This document shows positions 1 through 5,676 of a stretch of 8,085 bases of DNA, piece by piece. The position numbers were made by a program, and so were the translations under genes. Below the pieces are notes generated by a model, which worked only from the letters and a program-made list of their open reading frames with translations, was not told where the DNA came from and searched no databases. Positions within the stretch are counted from its first letter, which is position 1. Every line of letters starts with the position of its first letter. Where the stretch lies: positions 1 to 8,085 of the forward strand of contig JBCBZH010000201.1 of assembly GCA_039815415.1 (NCBI GenBank). The letters run 5' to 3'. The stretch comes from JBCBZH01 sp039815415 (GTDB lineage: Bacteria; Bacteroidota; Rhodothermia; Rhodothermales; Rubricoccaceae).

Positions 1-1
1 C

Positions 2-1027
2 CAGCTTGTTGGATCTCAGATCGCCGAGCGCAACTTCTTCCTCTGGGCACAGGAGGAGGCCATTCTCTCTCCGCACGTCCGTCTCCAGCTCGGCCTCCGG
101 GGCGACTACTTCACGTTCGACGTGGACGACGCGCTCGAACTGGACCCCGACCCGCCGGGCGGCCTCCCGCATGCCTCTGGCTACACCGATGGACTCATCG
201 TCAGCCCGAAGGTAAACCTCGTGGTGACCCCAGTGGCGGGTTTCGATCTGTTCGCTAACGTGGGGCAGGGCTTCCACTCCAACGATGCGCGCAAGGTGGT
301 CATCACGCAGCGAATCGACGACCGGGTGCGCACGCTGCGTCAGCGGGGCCTGAACGACGCGCAGATCAACGAGCAACTCGTGGCGGAGCGATTCGACCCC
401 AACCAGCGTGGCGCGACCGTTCTGCCCGCGGCCCTCGGCTCCGAGCTGGGGACCCGCGTGACGGTCTCGGACCGCCTGACGGTGGGGGCTGCAGGGTGGC
501 TCCTTGACCTGGAGGAAGAGTTTGTGTTCGTGGGCGACGCCGGAACGACGGAGCCTAGCGGACGGACGCGCCGTCTCGGCCTGGACCTCGAGGCCCGTGC
601 CCAGGTCCTTCCGTGGCTCGTCGCGGACGCAGACCTGACGCTCTCGCAGGGACGCCTCCGGGACGAGGCCGAGGGCGAGAACTTCATTCCTCTGGCGCCG
701 ACGCTCACGTCCACTGGCGGGCTGACGGCTCAGCATCCGTCCGGGATCCGAGGATCGCTGCGCTACCGCACCATCGGAGACCGTCCGGCGAACGAGTCCG
801 ACACGGTGACCGCCGAGGGCTACACGGTTGTGGACGCGCTCATCGGCGTGGAGGTGGGCCGTGCCGAGATCACGCTCGCCGCTGAGAACCTGCTGGATGT
901 GTCGTGGAACGAGGCGCAGTTCGACACCGAGAGCCGCCTGCCGGGCGAGGTCGCACCCGTAAGCGAGCTGCACTTCACACCAGGCAACCCGTTCAACATC
1001 CGTCTCGGCCTCGGGCTCCACTTCTAA
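2..1027 (+). CDS. TonB-dependent outer-membrane receptor, C-terminal part (5' end outside window)
   Basis: The reading frame is open from base 2, with no start in the window, and ends at TAA 1025-1027, so about 341 C-terminal residues are present. They look like the strands and loops of a 22-stranded TonB-dependent receptor barrel: alternating polar and hydrophobic stretches such as LQLGLRGDYF, VSPKVNLVVTP, LFANVGQGFHSND and LTLSQGRL. The ending is typical of the family: GYTVVDALIGVEVG, then ITLAAENLLDV, then a TPGNPFNIRLGLGLHF closing strand with a terminal Phe, the usual outer-membrane assembly signal. Such receptors take up siderophores, vitamins, metals or glycans using TonB-ExbBD energy. 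The plug and TonB box are missing here, so the substrate cannot be inferred. The frame is preceded by real coding sequence, so the ATG-less start at base 122 in the same frame is not the true start. Confidence 0.9.
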   Translation, partial: QLVGSQIAERNFFLWAQEEAILSPHVRLQLGLRGDYFTFDVDDALELDPDPPGGLPHASGYTDGLIVSPKVNLVVTPVAGFDLFANVGQGFHSNDARKVVITQRIDDRVRTLRQRGLNDAQINEQLVAERFDPNQRGATVLPAALGSELGTRVTVSDRLTVGAAGWLLDLEEEFVFVGDAGTTEPSGRTRRLGLDLEARAQVLPWLVADADLTLSQGRLRDEAEGENFIPLAPTLTSTGGLTAQHPSGIRGSLRYRTIGDRPANESDTVTAEGYTVVDALIGVEVGRAEITLAAENLLDVSWNEAQFDTESRLPGEVAPVSELHFTPGNPFNIRLGLGLHF

Positions 1028-1032
1028 ACCGT

Positions 1033-1076
1033 CCCCCCTCGCCAGCTCGATGTAGAGAACGGGCTGGCGAGGGGGG
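1033..1076. terminator. Long hairpin between convergent genes, built on the 11-mer repeat
   Basis: CCCCCCTCGCCAGCTCG (1033-1049) pairs with CGGGCTGGCGAGGGGGG (1060-1076): 17 base pairs, one of them a G-U wobble, around a 10-base loop. The left arm contains an exact TCGCCAGCTCG and the right arm a one-mismatch inverted copy. It begins five bases after the receptor stop and abuts the stop codon of the opposing gene (1077-1079), so it could end transcription from both sides. There is no T-tract on either strand, so it is a stem-only, possibly bidirectional, terminator by inference. Confidence 0.65.
1039..1049 (+). repeat. 11-mer repeat TCGCCAGCTCG, exact copy
   Basis: Exact copy in the left arm of the hairpin downstream of the receptor gene. 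A one-mismatch inverted copy (CGGGCTGGCGA) lies at 1060-1070. Confidence 0.85.
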
Positions 1077-1430
1077 CTATCTGGAGAGGCGCGCCAGCGC
1101 GTTGGTGAACGCCCGAAGCGCCTCCGTGGGAGGTGGCCCCCACCAGCGCAGGGTGGACTCGCCGATGACCAGCTCGGATATGAATCCATCCGCATCCGGG
1201 AGGGGGTAGCGGTCCGTCATGTGGATGCGTGAGGCGAGTCTCGCCAGCTCGCGATGGTTCGAAGGGGCAAGCTGACCGTTGCGTTGCCCATGGGTCACGT
1301 AGGTGCCGCTGTCGATGTGCCAGTGCCCATCGGGCTCCACGTGAGCCTCGAAAGAAGCATCGTAGTGCCCGAGCTGGCGAAGGGTGATGCGAGGAAAAGA
1401 CAACACGTTGGGGTGGGGAGGATGCGCCAT
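1077..1430 (-). CDS. Small protein, possibly an emfourin-like protease inhibitor
   Basis: 117 residues from ATG 1430-1428 to TAG at 1079-1077. No signal peptide or membrane segment is visible, so it is probably cytoplasmic. The layout is beta strands (about 14-40, with ITLRQLGHYDASFEAHVEPDG), a helix with SNHRELARLASRI (57-69), the segment PLPDADGFISELVIG followed by STLRWW (77-97), and a C-terminal helix TEALRAFTNALARLS (102-116). This order, including a 'proline, Asp, aromatic, strand, strand, helix' end, resembles emfourin, the inhibitor of the M4 protease protealysin. That is a by-eye fold comparison, not an established match. It is divergent from the S8 protease gene 148 bases away, which fits a protease-inhibitor pairing but does not prove it. 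Two exact copies of the 11-mer repeat lie inside the gene. No Shine-Dalgarno is seen, and an inverted repeat covers the start codon. It could equally be an unrelated conserved hypothetical protein. Confidence 0.7.
   Translation of the reverse strand: MAHPPHPNVLSFPRITLRQLGHYDASFEAHVEPDGHWHIDSGTYVTHGQRNGQLAPSNHRELARLASRIHMTDRYPLPDADGFISELVIGESTLRWWGPPPTEALRAFTNALARLSR
1241..1251 (+). repeat. 11-mer repeat TCGCCAGCTCG, exact copy inside a gene
   Basis: Exact copy inside the small minus-strand gene. On the coding strand it reads as part of Arg-Glu-Leu-Ala-Arg (GAG CTG GCG phase). Confidence 0.85.
1370..1380 (-). repeat. 11-mer repeat TCGCCAGCTCG, exact copy inside a gene (reverse orientation)
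   Basis: Exact copy, written CGAGCTGGCGA on the plus strand, in the same small gene. The coding strand reads Leu-Arg-Gln-Leu-Gly here, a different phase and orientation from the copy at 1241-1251. Confidence 0.85.
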
Positions 1431-1438
1431 AGGCGCAT
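1422..1438 (-). promoter_or_regulatory. Inverted repeat covering the start codon of the small minus-strand gene
   Basis: ATGCGCC (1422-1428), ATA, GGCGCAT (1432-1438) is a perfect 7-bp inverted repeat with a 3-base loop. In the minus-strand mRNA, two bases of the start codon (1430-1428) fall in the loop and its G in the stem, so folding could limit initiation. It could also be a palindromic operator in the divergent spacer. The repeat is seen directly; either role is inference. Confidence 0.35.
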
Positions 1439-1578
1439 ACGATGGAAGCGCAACATGGGACCCCGAAGGTGATAGATTGCGAAGGTTCTGTGAGCGGCGA
1501 CGTCATGGATCGCCCAGACACTGCGGGTGCAGTTGTCCCCACCAGGCCTCACGCTGACCTTCCCCAACCCACTTGGAT
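1431..1578. other. Divergent intergenic region (148 bases)
   Basis: The spacer between the small minus-strand gene and the plus-strand protease must carry promoters for both. I looked for sigma70-like TTGACA/TATAAT and for the Bacteroidota form (TTTG, about 19 bases, TAnnTTTG) and saw no convincing match on either strand. Apart from the inverted repeat at its left edge, nothing recognisable is present. Confidence 0.4.
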
Positions 1579-3069
1579 ATGTATCGACTTTCCTTCGTGC
1601 TCCTTCTCGGAGCTCTTGTTTTCTCCGCGTGCGACACAGCCAGCACGGATGGAGAAGAGGCAGCGGCTCGCGTGGCCTCAGCCTCTACTGAGGCAACACC
1701 GGCCACTCTGACGCTTCCCGATGGGCAGACCATTACGGAAGCCCCCGTTTCGCGTCACATGGTCTATGCCCGGCGCATGCCGCGCAACTTCGAGTCCACC
1801 GTTGAAGGACTGGGCGGAACGGTTTCGTTCCTGCACAAGAAGACCGGCTTCGCGCTGGTGGATGGCCTCTCCGATGACGCGGCCAACGACCTCCTCGCCA
1901 TTCGCGGCGTCAACGAGGTCCTTGCCGACATCACGCTCGACCGCGACCCGGAAGACAACGAGATCGCGCCTCGGGATGCCAGCGTAAGCTCCCCGACAGG
2001 TTCGTTCGCCTATGGCCTCGGACTGCAGTGGCACATGGATGCCGTGGGCGCTCCGGCTGCATGGGCCGCAGGCCGGACCGGCTCCTCGGATGTGACGGTC
2101 GCCATCATCGACTCGGGCCTCGACCCTGTCCATAATGACCTTGTCGGCCGCATTGATGAGGCTCGGTCACGCGCGTTCCTGCCCGCAGGTGAGTTCGACT
2201 ATCTGGTCCGGGATGTCAACTTCGCCGCCTATCCCGACTGGCTCGATCTCAACGGCCACGGGACGCACGTTGGATCCACCGTGTCCAGCAATGCCGACGT
2301 GGCGTCAGGCGTGACCGATCAGACGACGCTCATCGCCGTCAAGGCCTGCCGGGTCGACAACTCGTGCTCTGGATCCGCCATCATCGCGGGCGTGCTCTAC
2401 GCGGCCGACGCAGGCGCCGACGTGGCCAACATGAGCCTCGGCGGAAGCTTCGACAAGAGCGACGTCGCGGCGGCTGGCTTCGCCAGCTTCACGGGATTCA
2501 TCAACCGGACGTTCAACTATGCCAAGCGGAAGGGCATGACCATCGTGGTCTCGGCGGGCAACAGCGCCGTGGATCTTGACCGCGACGGTGACTCCTACAA
2601 GACCTACTGCGACACCCCAGGCACCATCTGTGTCTCTGCAACGGCTCCATCGTCGAGCGCCGACAACTTCTTCGGCCCGTTCTTCGACATCACCGATCCG
2701 GCGAGCTACACCAACTACGGCCGGGGCGCGATCGATCTCGCAGCACCGGGTGGAGACTCGGCGGGCTTCGTGTGGGCCGCGTGCTCGTCTACGCAGCTAG
2801 ACATTTTCGGAGGCTTCCTCTTTACGACGCCCTGTACGTTCAACACCACCTTTACGACGGCACTGGCCGGCACGTCCATGGCCGCTCCGCACGTGAGTGG
2901 GCTGGCGGCGCTGCTCGTGGAGGACTACGGCCGCAACCCGCGCCGCATCCAGAACCGGATGCAGCAGACGGCTGACGACCTCGGTCCCCGTGGAGCCGAC
3001 AAGTTCTACGGCAAGGGCTACATCAACATCCCGGCCGCACTCGGCGTCCCGGCTTCGCCCCTCCCCTAG
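1579..3069 (+). CDS. Secreted S8 (subtilisin-like) serine protease lipoprotein with propeptide
   Basis: 496 residues. ATG 1579 is preferred over the in-frame TTG at 1573 because it starts directly with MYRLSFVLLLGALVFSAC, a lipoprotein signal peptide with lipobox FSAC and lipidated Cys18. An acidic Ser/Thr/Ala linker follows. Residues about 58-118 look like an inhibitor I9 propeptide (HMVYARRMP to VNEVLADI). The catalytic domain has all S8 signatures: Asp178 in VAIIDSGLD, His227 in NGHGTHVGST, oxyanion Asn328 in VVSAGNS and Ser433 in AGTSMAAPHVSGLAALL. The His motif reads HVGST where HVAGT is usual. DLDRDGD (332-338) resembles a DxDxDG calcium loop. Six cysteines (257, 263, 344, 351, 402, 419) could form disulfides outside the cytoplasm. 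It probably degrades or processes proteins at the cell surface or in the periplasm. A strong terminator follows. Confidence 0.93.
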   Translation: MYRLSFVLLLGALVFSACDTASTDGEEAAARVASASTEATPATLTLPDGQTITEAPVSRHMVYARRMPRNFESTVEGLGGTVSFLHKKTGFALVDGLSDDAANDLLAIRGVNEVLADITLDRDPEDNEIAPRDASVSSPTGSFAYGLGLQWHMDAVGAPAAWAAGRTGSSDVTVAIIDSGLDPVHNDLVGRIDEARSRAFLPAGEFDYLVRDVNFAAYPDWLDLNGHGTHVGSTVSSNADVASGVTDQTTLIAVKACRVDNSCSGSAIIAGVLYAADAGADVANMSLGGSFDKSDVAAAGFASFTGFINRTFNYAKRKGMTIVVSAGNSAVDLDRDGDSYKTYCDTPGTICVSATAPSSSADNFFGPFFDITDPASYTNYGRGAIDLAAPGGDSAGFVWAACSSTQLDIFGGFLFTTPCTFNTTFTTALAGTSMAAPHVSGLAALLVEDYGRNPRRIQNRMQQTADDLGPRGADKFYGKGYINIPAALGVPASPLP

Positions 3070-3094
3070 AGGGTCAGCATCTGATGTCCCATGA

Positions 3095-3130
3095 GGGGCG
3101 GTGGGCTTCGGCTCGCCGCCCCTTCTTTTT
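3095..3130 (+). terminator. Rho-independent terminator with UUCG tetraloop after the S8 protease gene
   Basis: GGGGCGGTGGGC (3095-3106), loop TTCG (3107-3110), GCTCGCCGCCCC (3111-3122): 12 pairs with two G-U wobbles, closed by C(UUCG)G, an exceptionally stable tetraloop. It is followed by TTCTTTTT (3123-3130). It lies 25 bases past the protease stop. The last T is also the first base of an 11-mer repeat copy. Confidence 0.9.
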
Positions 3131-3168
3131 CGCCAGCTCGTTCGCCCGTTCTGGGCTCGAGCTGGCGA
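3130..3168. repeat. Perfect inverted pair of the 11-mer repeat between convergent genes
   Basis: TCGCCAGCTCG (3130-3140) and CGAGCTGGCGA (3158-3168) are both exact and inverted, giving an 11-bp stem with a 17-base loop. The pairing stops exactly at the repeat edges: the bases on either side do not match. It lies between the S8 protease terminator and the stop of the DciA-like gene (3183), where a terminator for the minus-strand gene would be expected, but no T-tract follows on either strand. Confidence 0.85.
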
Positions 3169-3182
3169 CGCACCCGGCCGGT

Positions 3183-3473
3183 CTACCGGAACGCGACCTC
3201 CTTGACGACCTCGCGACCGATGTGGGCGTTCATGCGCTCGCGCCAGTCGTTGCGTTGGAACTGGAGCTGATGCCGCCATGCTGCCGAGCGGACCTTGACG
3301 TGGAGCACGCCCTCTCGCATCCACACCTGCTCCGTCACGCCTGCGATGGTCGGCCCGACGAGCTGAGGCCAGGCCTCCACCACGCGCGCCGCGTCCAAGC
3401 GGTCCCGGAAGCCGTACTGCTCGACCAGATCGGCGAGCACGTTCCCGATGCGCTGTGGGCCGTCAGTAGCCAT
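3183..3473 (-). CDS. DUF721 / DciA-like protein (replicative helicase loader family)
   Basis: 96 residues from ATG 3473-3471 to TAG 3185-3183. The sequence follows the short Bacteroidota-type DUF721 pattern: QRIGNVLADLVEQYGFRDRLD, then VVEAWPQLVGPTIAGVTEQV with the conserved Trp35 and VG, then GVLHVKVRSAAWRHQLQFQR, then the ending IGREVVKEVAFR. DciA proteins load the replicative helicase DnaB in bacteria lacking DnaC or DnaI; for this short form the role is inferred from family. The frame stays open upstream to a GTG at 3560, but that adds 29 residues of Pro/Ser-rich sequence without family likeness and includes an 11-mer repeat copy, so the ATG is preferred. No clear Shine-Dalgarno is seen. 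It is the last of the minus-strand genes and is separated from its upstream neighbour by 289 bases. Confidence 0.85.
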   Translation of the reverse strand: MATDGPQRIGNVLADLVEQYGFRDRLDAARVVEAWPQLVGPTIAGVTEQVWMREGVLHVKVRSAAWRHQLQFQRNDWRERMNAHIGREVVKEVAFR

Positions 3474-3545
3474 GTCAGAGAAACCGTGAGGAGAGGGCGG
3501 GGCTGAACAAGGTAGGCCCTCGGTGGGCCGTGTCCCGGACCATCG

Positions 3546-3556
3546 TCGCCAGCTCG
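3546..3556 (+). repeat. 11-mer repeat TCGCCAGCTCG, exact copy between genes
   Basis: Single exact copy about 73 bases upstream of the preferred DciA-like start. No inverted partner lies close by, so this one does not make a hairpin. Confidence 0.85.
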
Positions 3557-3677
3557 TCACGCCGCCCGATGAAATGAGTATGCCGTGCCTCCTGAAGGCG
3601 ATCTCTCAAGCTCATCCGCGTACCCAGGAGGGTGATAGGCCATACATGTGCTGCATAGAGAGCAAGAGACGCGTTCG

Positions 3678-3737
3678 CGGGAATCCAACGCCTCTGTGTC
3701 TCCGTGTGTTCGCCCGGCTGTTGGATCCGTAATCCCG
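3678..3737 (-). terminator. Bulged hairpin after the membrane-glycosidase-like gene, possible terminator
   Basis: CGGGA plus ATCCAAC (3678-3689) pairs with GTTGGAT (3720-3726) and TCCCG (3733-3737), leaving a 6-base bulge (3727-3732) and a loop of about 30 bases. It lies about 25 bases past the TGA of the minus-strand gene ending at 3763. On that strand it is followed by moderately pyrimidine-rich sequence but no clean T-tract. The large loop makes it a weak terminator candidate. Confidence 0.3.
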
Positions 3738-3762
3738 GCAGTGCGAGGAGCGCGGCCGCGTC

Positions 3763-5535
3763 TCAGCTCCGAGTCGCGAGGTGCCAGAGAAACGTCATCT
3801 CTGCCTGGCTGGCGATCGCCAGCCCGATGAGCCCGCCGGCAGCGATCAGAACGGGAACGCCAAATCCAACCAGAAGCGCACGAGCTGGCGAGAGGTGTAT
3901 CACGAGGCTGAGGTCGTAGAGCATCCGATAGGCCGCCACGGTCTCGACAAGCAGAGCCAGACCGAGAAGGACCGGCGCGAATGTGGTGGCGAGGCGAGGA
4001 GAGATGCCAACGAGCAGGAGCGACAGAATCATCAGGGGCAGCCAGGCCCAGCGGCTCCACACCGCTAGCGAGAGGGCCTGAGCTGGCCGGAGACGGCGTA
4101 CCCGACCCGCCAGCACGTTGAGCCAGATCAGGTTGAGCAAAAGCCATGTTCCATAGACGAGCGCGAGCACGCTCACGAGGACCAGTGGCCGACCCAGCAG
4201 ATCGGTCATGCGAAGTTGAGCCTCCGGTGTCCACGCCGAGGTGGCGGCGACCAGGGCATCCGTCCGCCCCAGCGCCCGAAGAATGGAGGTGCCGACCACT
4301 CCGGCAGCCAGGCACAGGCCGAGCGCCAGCCCGGCGGTCTCGCTTGTCGAGAGGTCATAGCCTCGGCTGACAGCCTCTCGGTAGAGATCACGGCGCCCGA
4401 AGTAGCGCGGAGCGAGAGCCGACAGCTTTGGGGCTCCGGCATAGAACAGTCCCAGTCCCAGCATCAGGATCCAGCCGACGAAGATGAGCGGCGACGCTTG
4501 CCGGGTTTCGGCTGTGGTCGTTCCCGCATTGAACGCGAAAACGCGCTGGCGACCTGTGAAGATGCCCGAGACCACGTCGAAGGCGGGGCGAGGCTCGCCA
4601 GTCTCGTCGAACAGACCGAACCGGGTCCCGGCGACTTCGGAGCGCTGGTCGCGGCGGGCGGCCTCGTCGGCCACATCACGCCAGCGATGGACGAAGGCGA
4701 CGACTGGCGGCTGCAGCACTCCCGTCAGCTCGTCAAGGGTTGTTTCGAAGGCCCGAGCCTGGGAGGCGAGCGAGCCCTGTGTTCGCCATCCCCCCTCGCG
4801 CCCGGGAACGACGCCTGTACCGTACGACGCCAGGCCCACGGGAGTGTCACGGCGCGCTCGCCACCGCCCGATTAGCTCAACCGGATCCGCATCGCGTGCG
4901 TCCAGAAGCACGAGATCTACAGTCTCATGCGCACGGTCGTCGTCTGGGAACCGGGTGATGAAGTAGGACTGTGTTCCGGGTGCCCCGTGCTGGCGAACCA
5001 ACGCCGTCAGGCGTTCGAAGTAAGGTCGGGATACTGGATCGCTCGTGTCGCTCGCCCGCGCCAGCCCGATGTGGCGCGCCGAGCGGTAGGGGCGGCTGCG
5101 CTCCAGGACCTCTCGCAGCAACGGCGCGATGGAGTCGGTGCGGGCGACAAGGAACGACGCAGGGAGGCTCTCGACCGGCAAGTCTTGCCAGATCGCCAGC
5201 CCGAGGCGGTCGGCGGCAGCCAACACCGCTTCGTTCTCAACCACACCGGTGCGTACGGCGCGGACACCGGCCTGATGCATGGCCTCGAGGTCGCGGAGGG
5301 CGGCGTCGGTGGAGTCCGGGCGTTGCCAGACCATGCCCGCCAGCGAGGCGCGTATGGGGGGGGACGGGTGGCGTGGAGCCGCTCGCGGGTCGTCGGCTCG
5401 GAGGGTATCGCTCTCGAGCTGGCGATTCACACTGCTCGGTTCCACGGGCGAGACGTTGGCCAGTGGCTCCACAGGCTGGGCCCACGGGCTGGCGGACGCC
5501 ACAAAGACGGCGAGCAGGGCGAGGAGGCGAGTCAC
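3763..5535 (-). CDS. Membrane protein with a degenerate GH2-like TIM-barrel domain and six C-terminal membrane segments
   Basis: 590 residues from GTG 5535-5533; no other in-frame start lies before the upstream stop at 5590-5592, and a signal peptide (about 1-20, ending ASASPWAQ) begins directly there. Residues about 60-330 follow the catalytic barrel of family-2-type glycoside hydrolases: ALRDLEAMHQAGVRAVRTG, then ADRLGLAIWQDLPVES, then QARAFETTLDEL, VVAFVHRWRDV and FGLFDETGEPRPAFDVV. Yet the acid/base position, usually in a W-S-x-G-N-E motif, reads IGLARASDTSD (156-166), and the nucleophile position, usually S/T-E-Y/F-G, reads ASYG (236-239), so both catalytic Glu seem absent. Residues 349-580 hold six hydrophobic segments (about 349-366, 399-420, 448-478, 485-511, 517-546, 550-575), Yip1-like in general look. 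I infer a periplasmic, non-hydrolytic sugar-binding or scaffold domain tethered to the inner membrane. The last gene before it on this strand is ftsZ, but hairpins separate them. Exact function is unknown. Confidence 0.8.
   Translation of the reverse strand: MTRLLALLAVFVASASPWAQPVEPLANVSPVEPSSVNRQLESDTLRADDPRAAPRHPSPPIRASLAGMVWQRPDSTDAALRDLEAMHQAGVRAVRTGVVENEAVLAAADRLGLAIWQDLPVESLPASFLVARTDSIAPLLREVLERSRPYRSARHIGLARASDTSDPVSRPYFERLTALVRQHGAPGTQSYFITRFPDDDRAHETVDLVLLDARDADPVELIGRWRARRDTPVGLASYGTGVVPGREGGWRTQGSLASQARAFETTLDELTGVLQPPVVAFVHRWRDVADEAARRDQRSEVAGTRFGLFDETGEPRPAFDVVSGIFTGRQRVFAFNAGTTTAETRQASPLIFVGWILMLGLGLFYAGAPKLSALAPRYFGRRDLYREAVSRGYDLSTSETAGLALGLCLAAGVVGTSILRALGRTDALVAATSAWTPEAQLRMTDLLGRPLVLVSVLALVYGTWLLLNLIWLNVLAGRVRRLRPAQALSLAVWSRWAWLPLMILSLLLVGISPRLATTFAPVLLGLALLVETVAAYRMLYDLSLVIHLSPARALLVGFGVPVLIAAGGLIGLAIASQAEMTFLWHLATRS
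3808..3823. repeat. 16-bp perfect palindrome GCTGGCGATCGCCAGC
   Basis: Two copies of the 8-base repeat core (GCTGGCGA and TCGCCAGC) lie back to back with no gap and include GCGATCGC, the HIP1 octamer of cyanobacteria. It lies in the coding region for the last membrane segment (Gly-Leu-Ile-Gly-Leu-Ala-Ile-Ala). It may be a chance result of codon choice. Confidence 0.6.
3881..3891 (-). repeat. 11-mer repeat TCGCCAGCTCG, exact copy inside a gene (reverse orientation)
   Basis: Exact copy within the membrane part of the 590-residue protein gene. The coding strand reads Leu-Ser-Pro-Ala-Arg-Ala (TCG CCA GCT phase), the third codon phase in which the motif is used in this window. Confidence 0.85.
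5415..5425 (-). repeat. 11-mer repeat TCGCCAGCTCG, exact copy inside a gene (reverse orientation)
   Basis: Exact copy near the 5' end of the same gene, in the variable linker after the signal peptide. The coding strand reads Asn-Arg-Gln-Leu-Glu-Ser, in a region with no domain likeness. Confidence 0.85.
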
Positions 5536-5676
5536 GAAATCCGGGAACGACGCCGGAAAGATCGCACCGTCACGAGCTCGACCGCTTCCTCAACCAGATA
5601 CTCCTGTCGGCTGGGGTGGAGTCGTTGAGTGGCGGTCTGGGAACCAGAGCAAGGACCCTGAGAGCCAGAACCAAAG

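Larger units (their letters stand above)
3474..3762. other. Intergenic region (289 bases) upstream of the DciA-like gene
   Basis: No credible gene is seen on either strand. It contains an exact 11-mer repeat at 3546-3556, a bulged inverted repeat at 3678-3737, and presumably the promoter of the DciA-like gene, which I could not place. I looked for tRNA T-arm and anticodon patterns and found none. Confidence 0.5.

Noticed and set aside
1024..1542. Long minus-strand open frame overlapping the small gene
   Set aside because: It is a shadow in another frame: the product is rich in Ser, Arg, Pro and His with no domain likeness, and the frame of 1077-1430 gives a better ordered protein.
1039..3168. 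Repeats considered as a CRISPR array or transposon ends
   Set aside because: Copies are irregularly spaced, in both orientations, only 11 bases long and without spacers of constant length, transposase or target duplications.
3183..3560. Longer DciA-like protein starting at GTG 3560
   Set aside because: The added 29 residues are low-complexity and outside the family pattern, and the segment carries an 11-mer repeat copy typical here of noncoding or neutral sequence.
3557..4315. 252-codon minus-strand open frame
   Set aside because: Overlaps the membrane part of the 590-residue protein in another frame and has the Arg/Ser/Gly/Pro-rich composition of GC-rich antisense or off-frame sequence.
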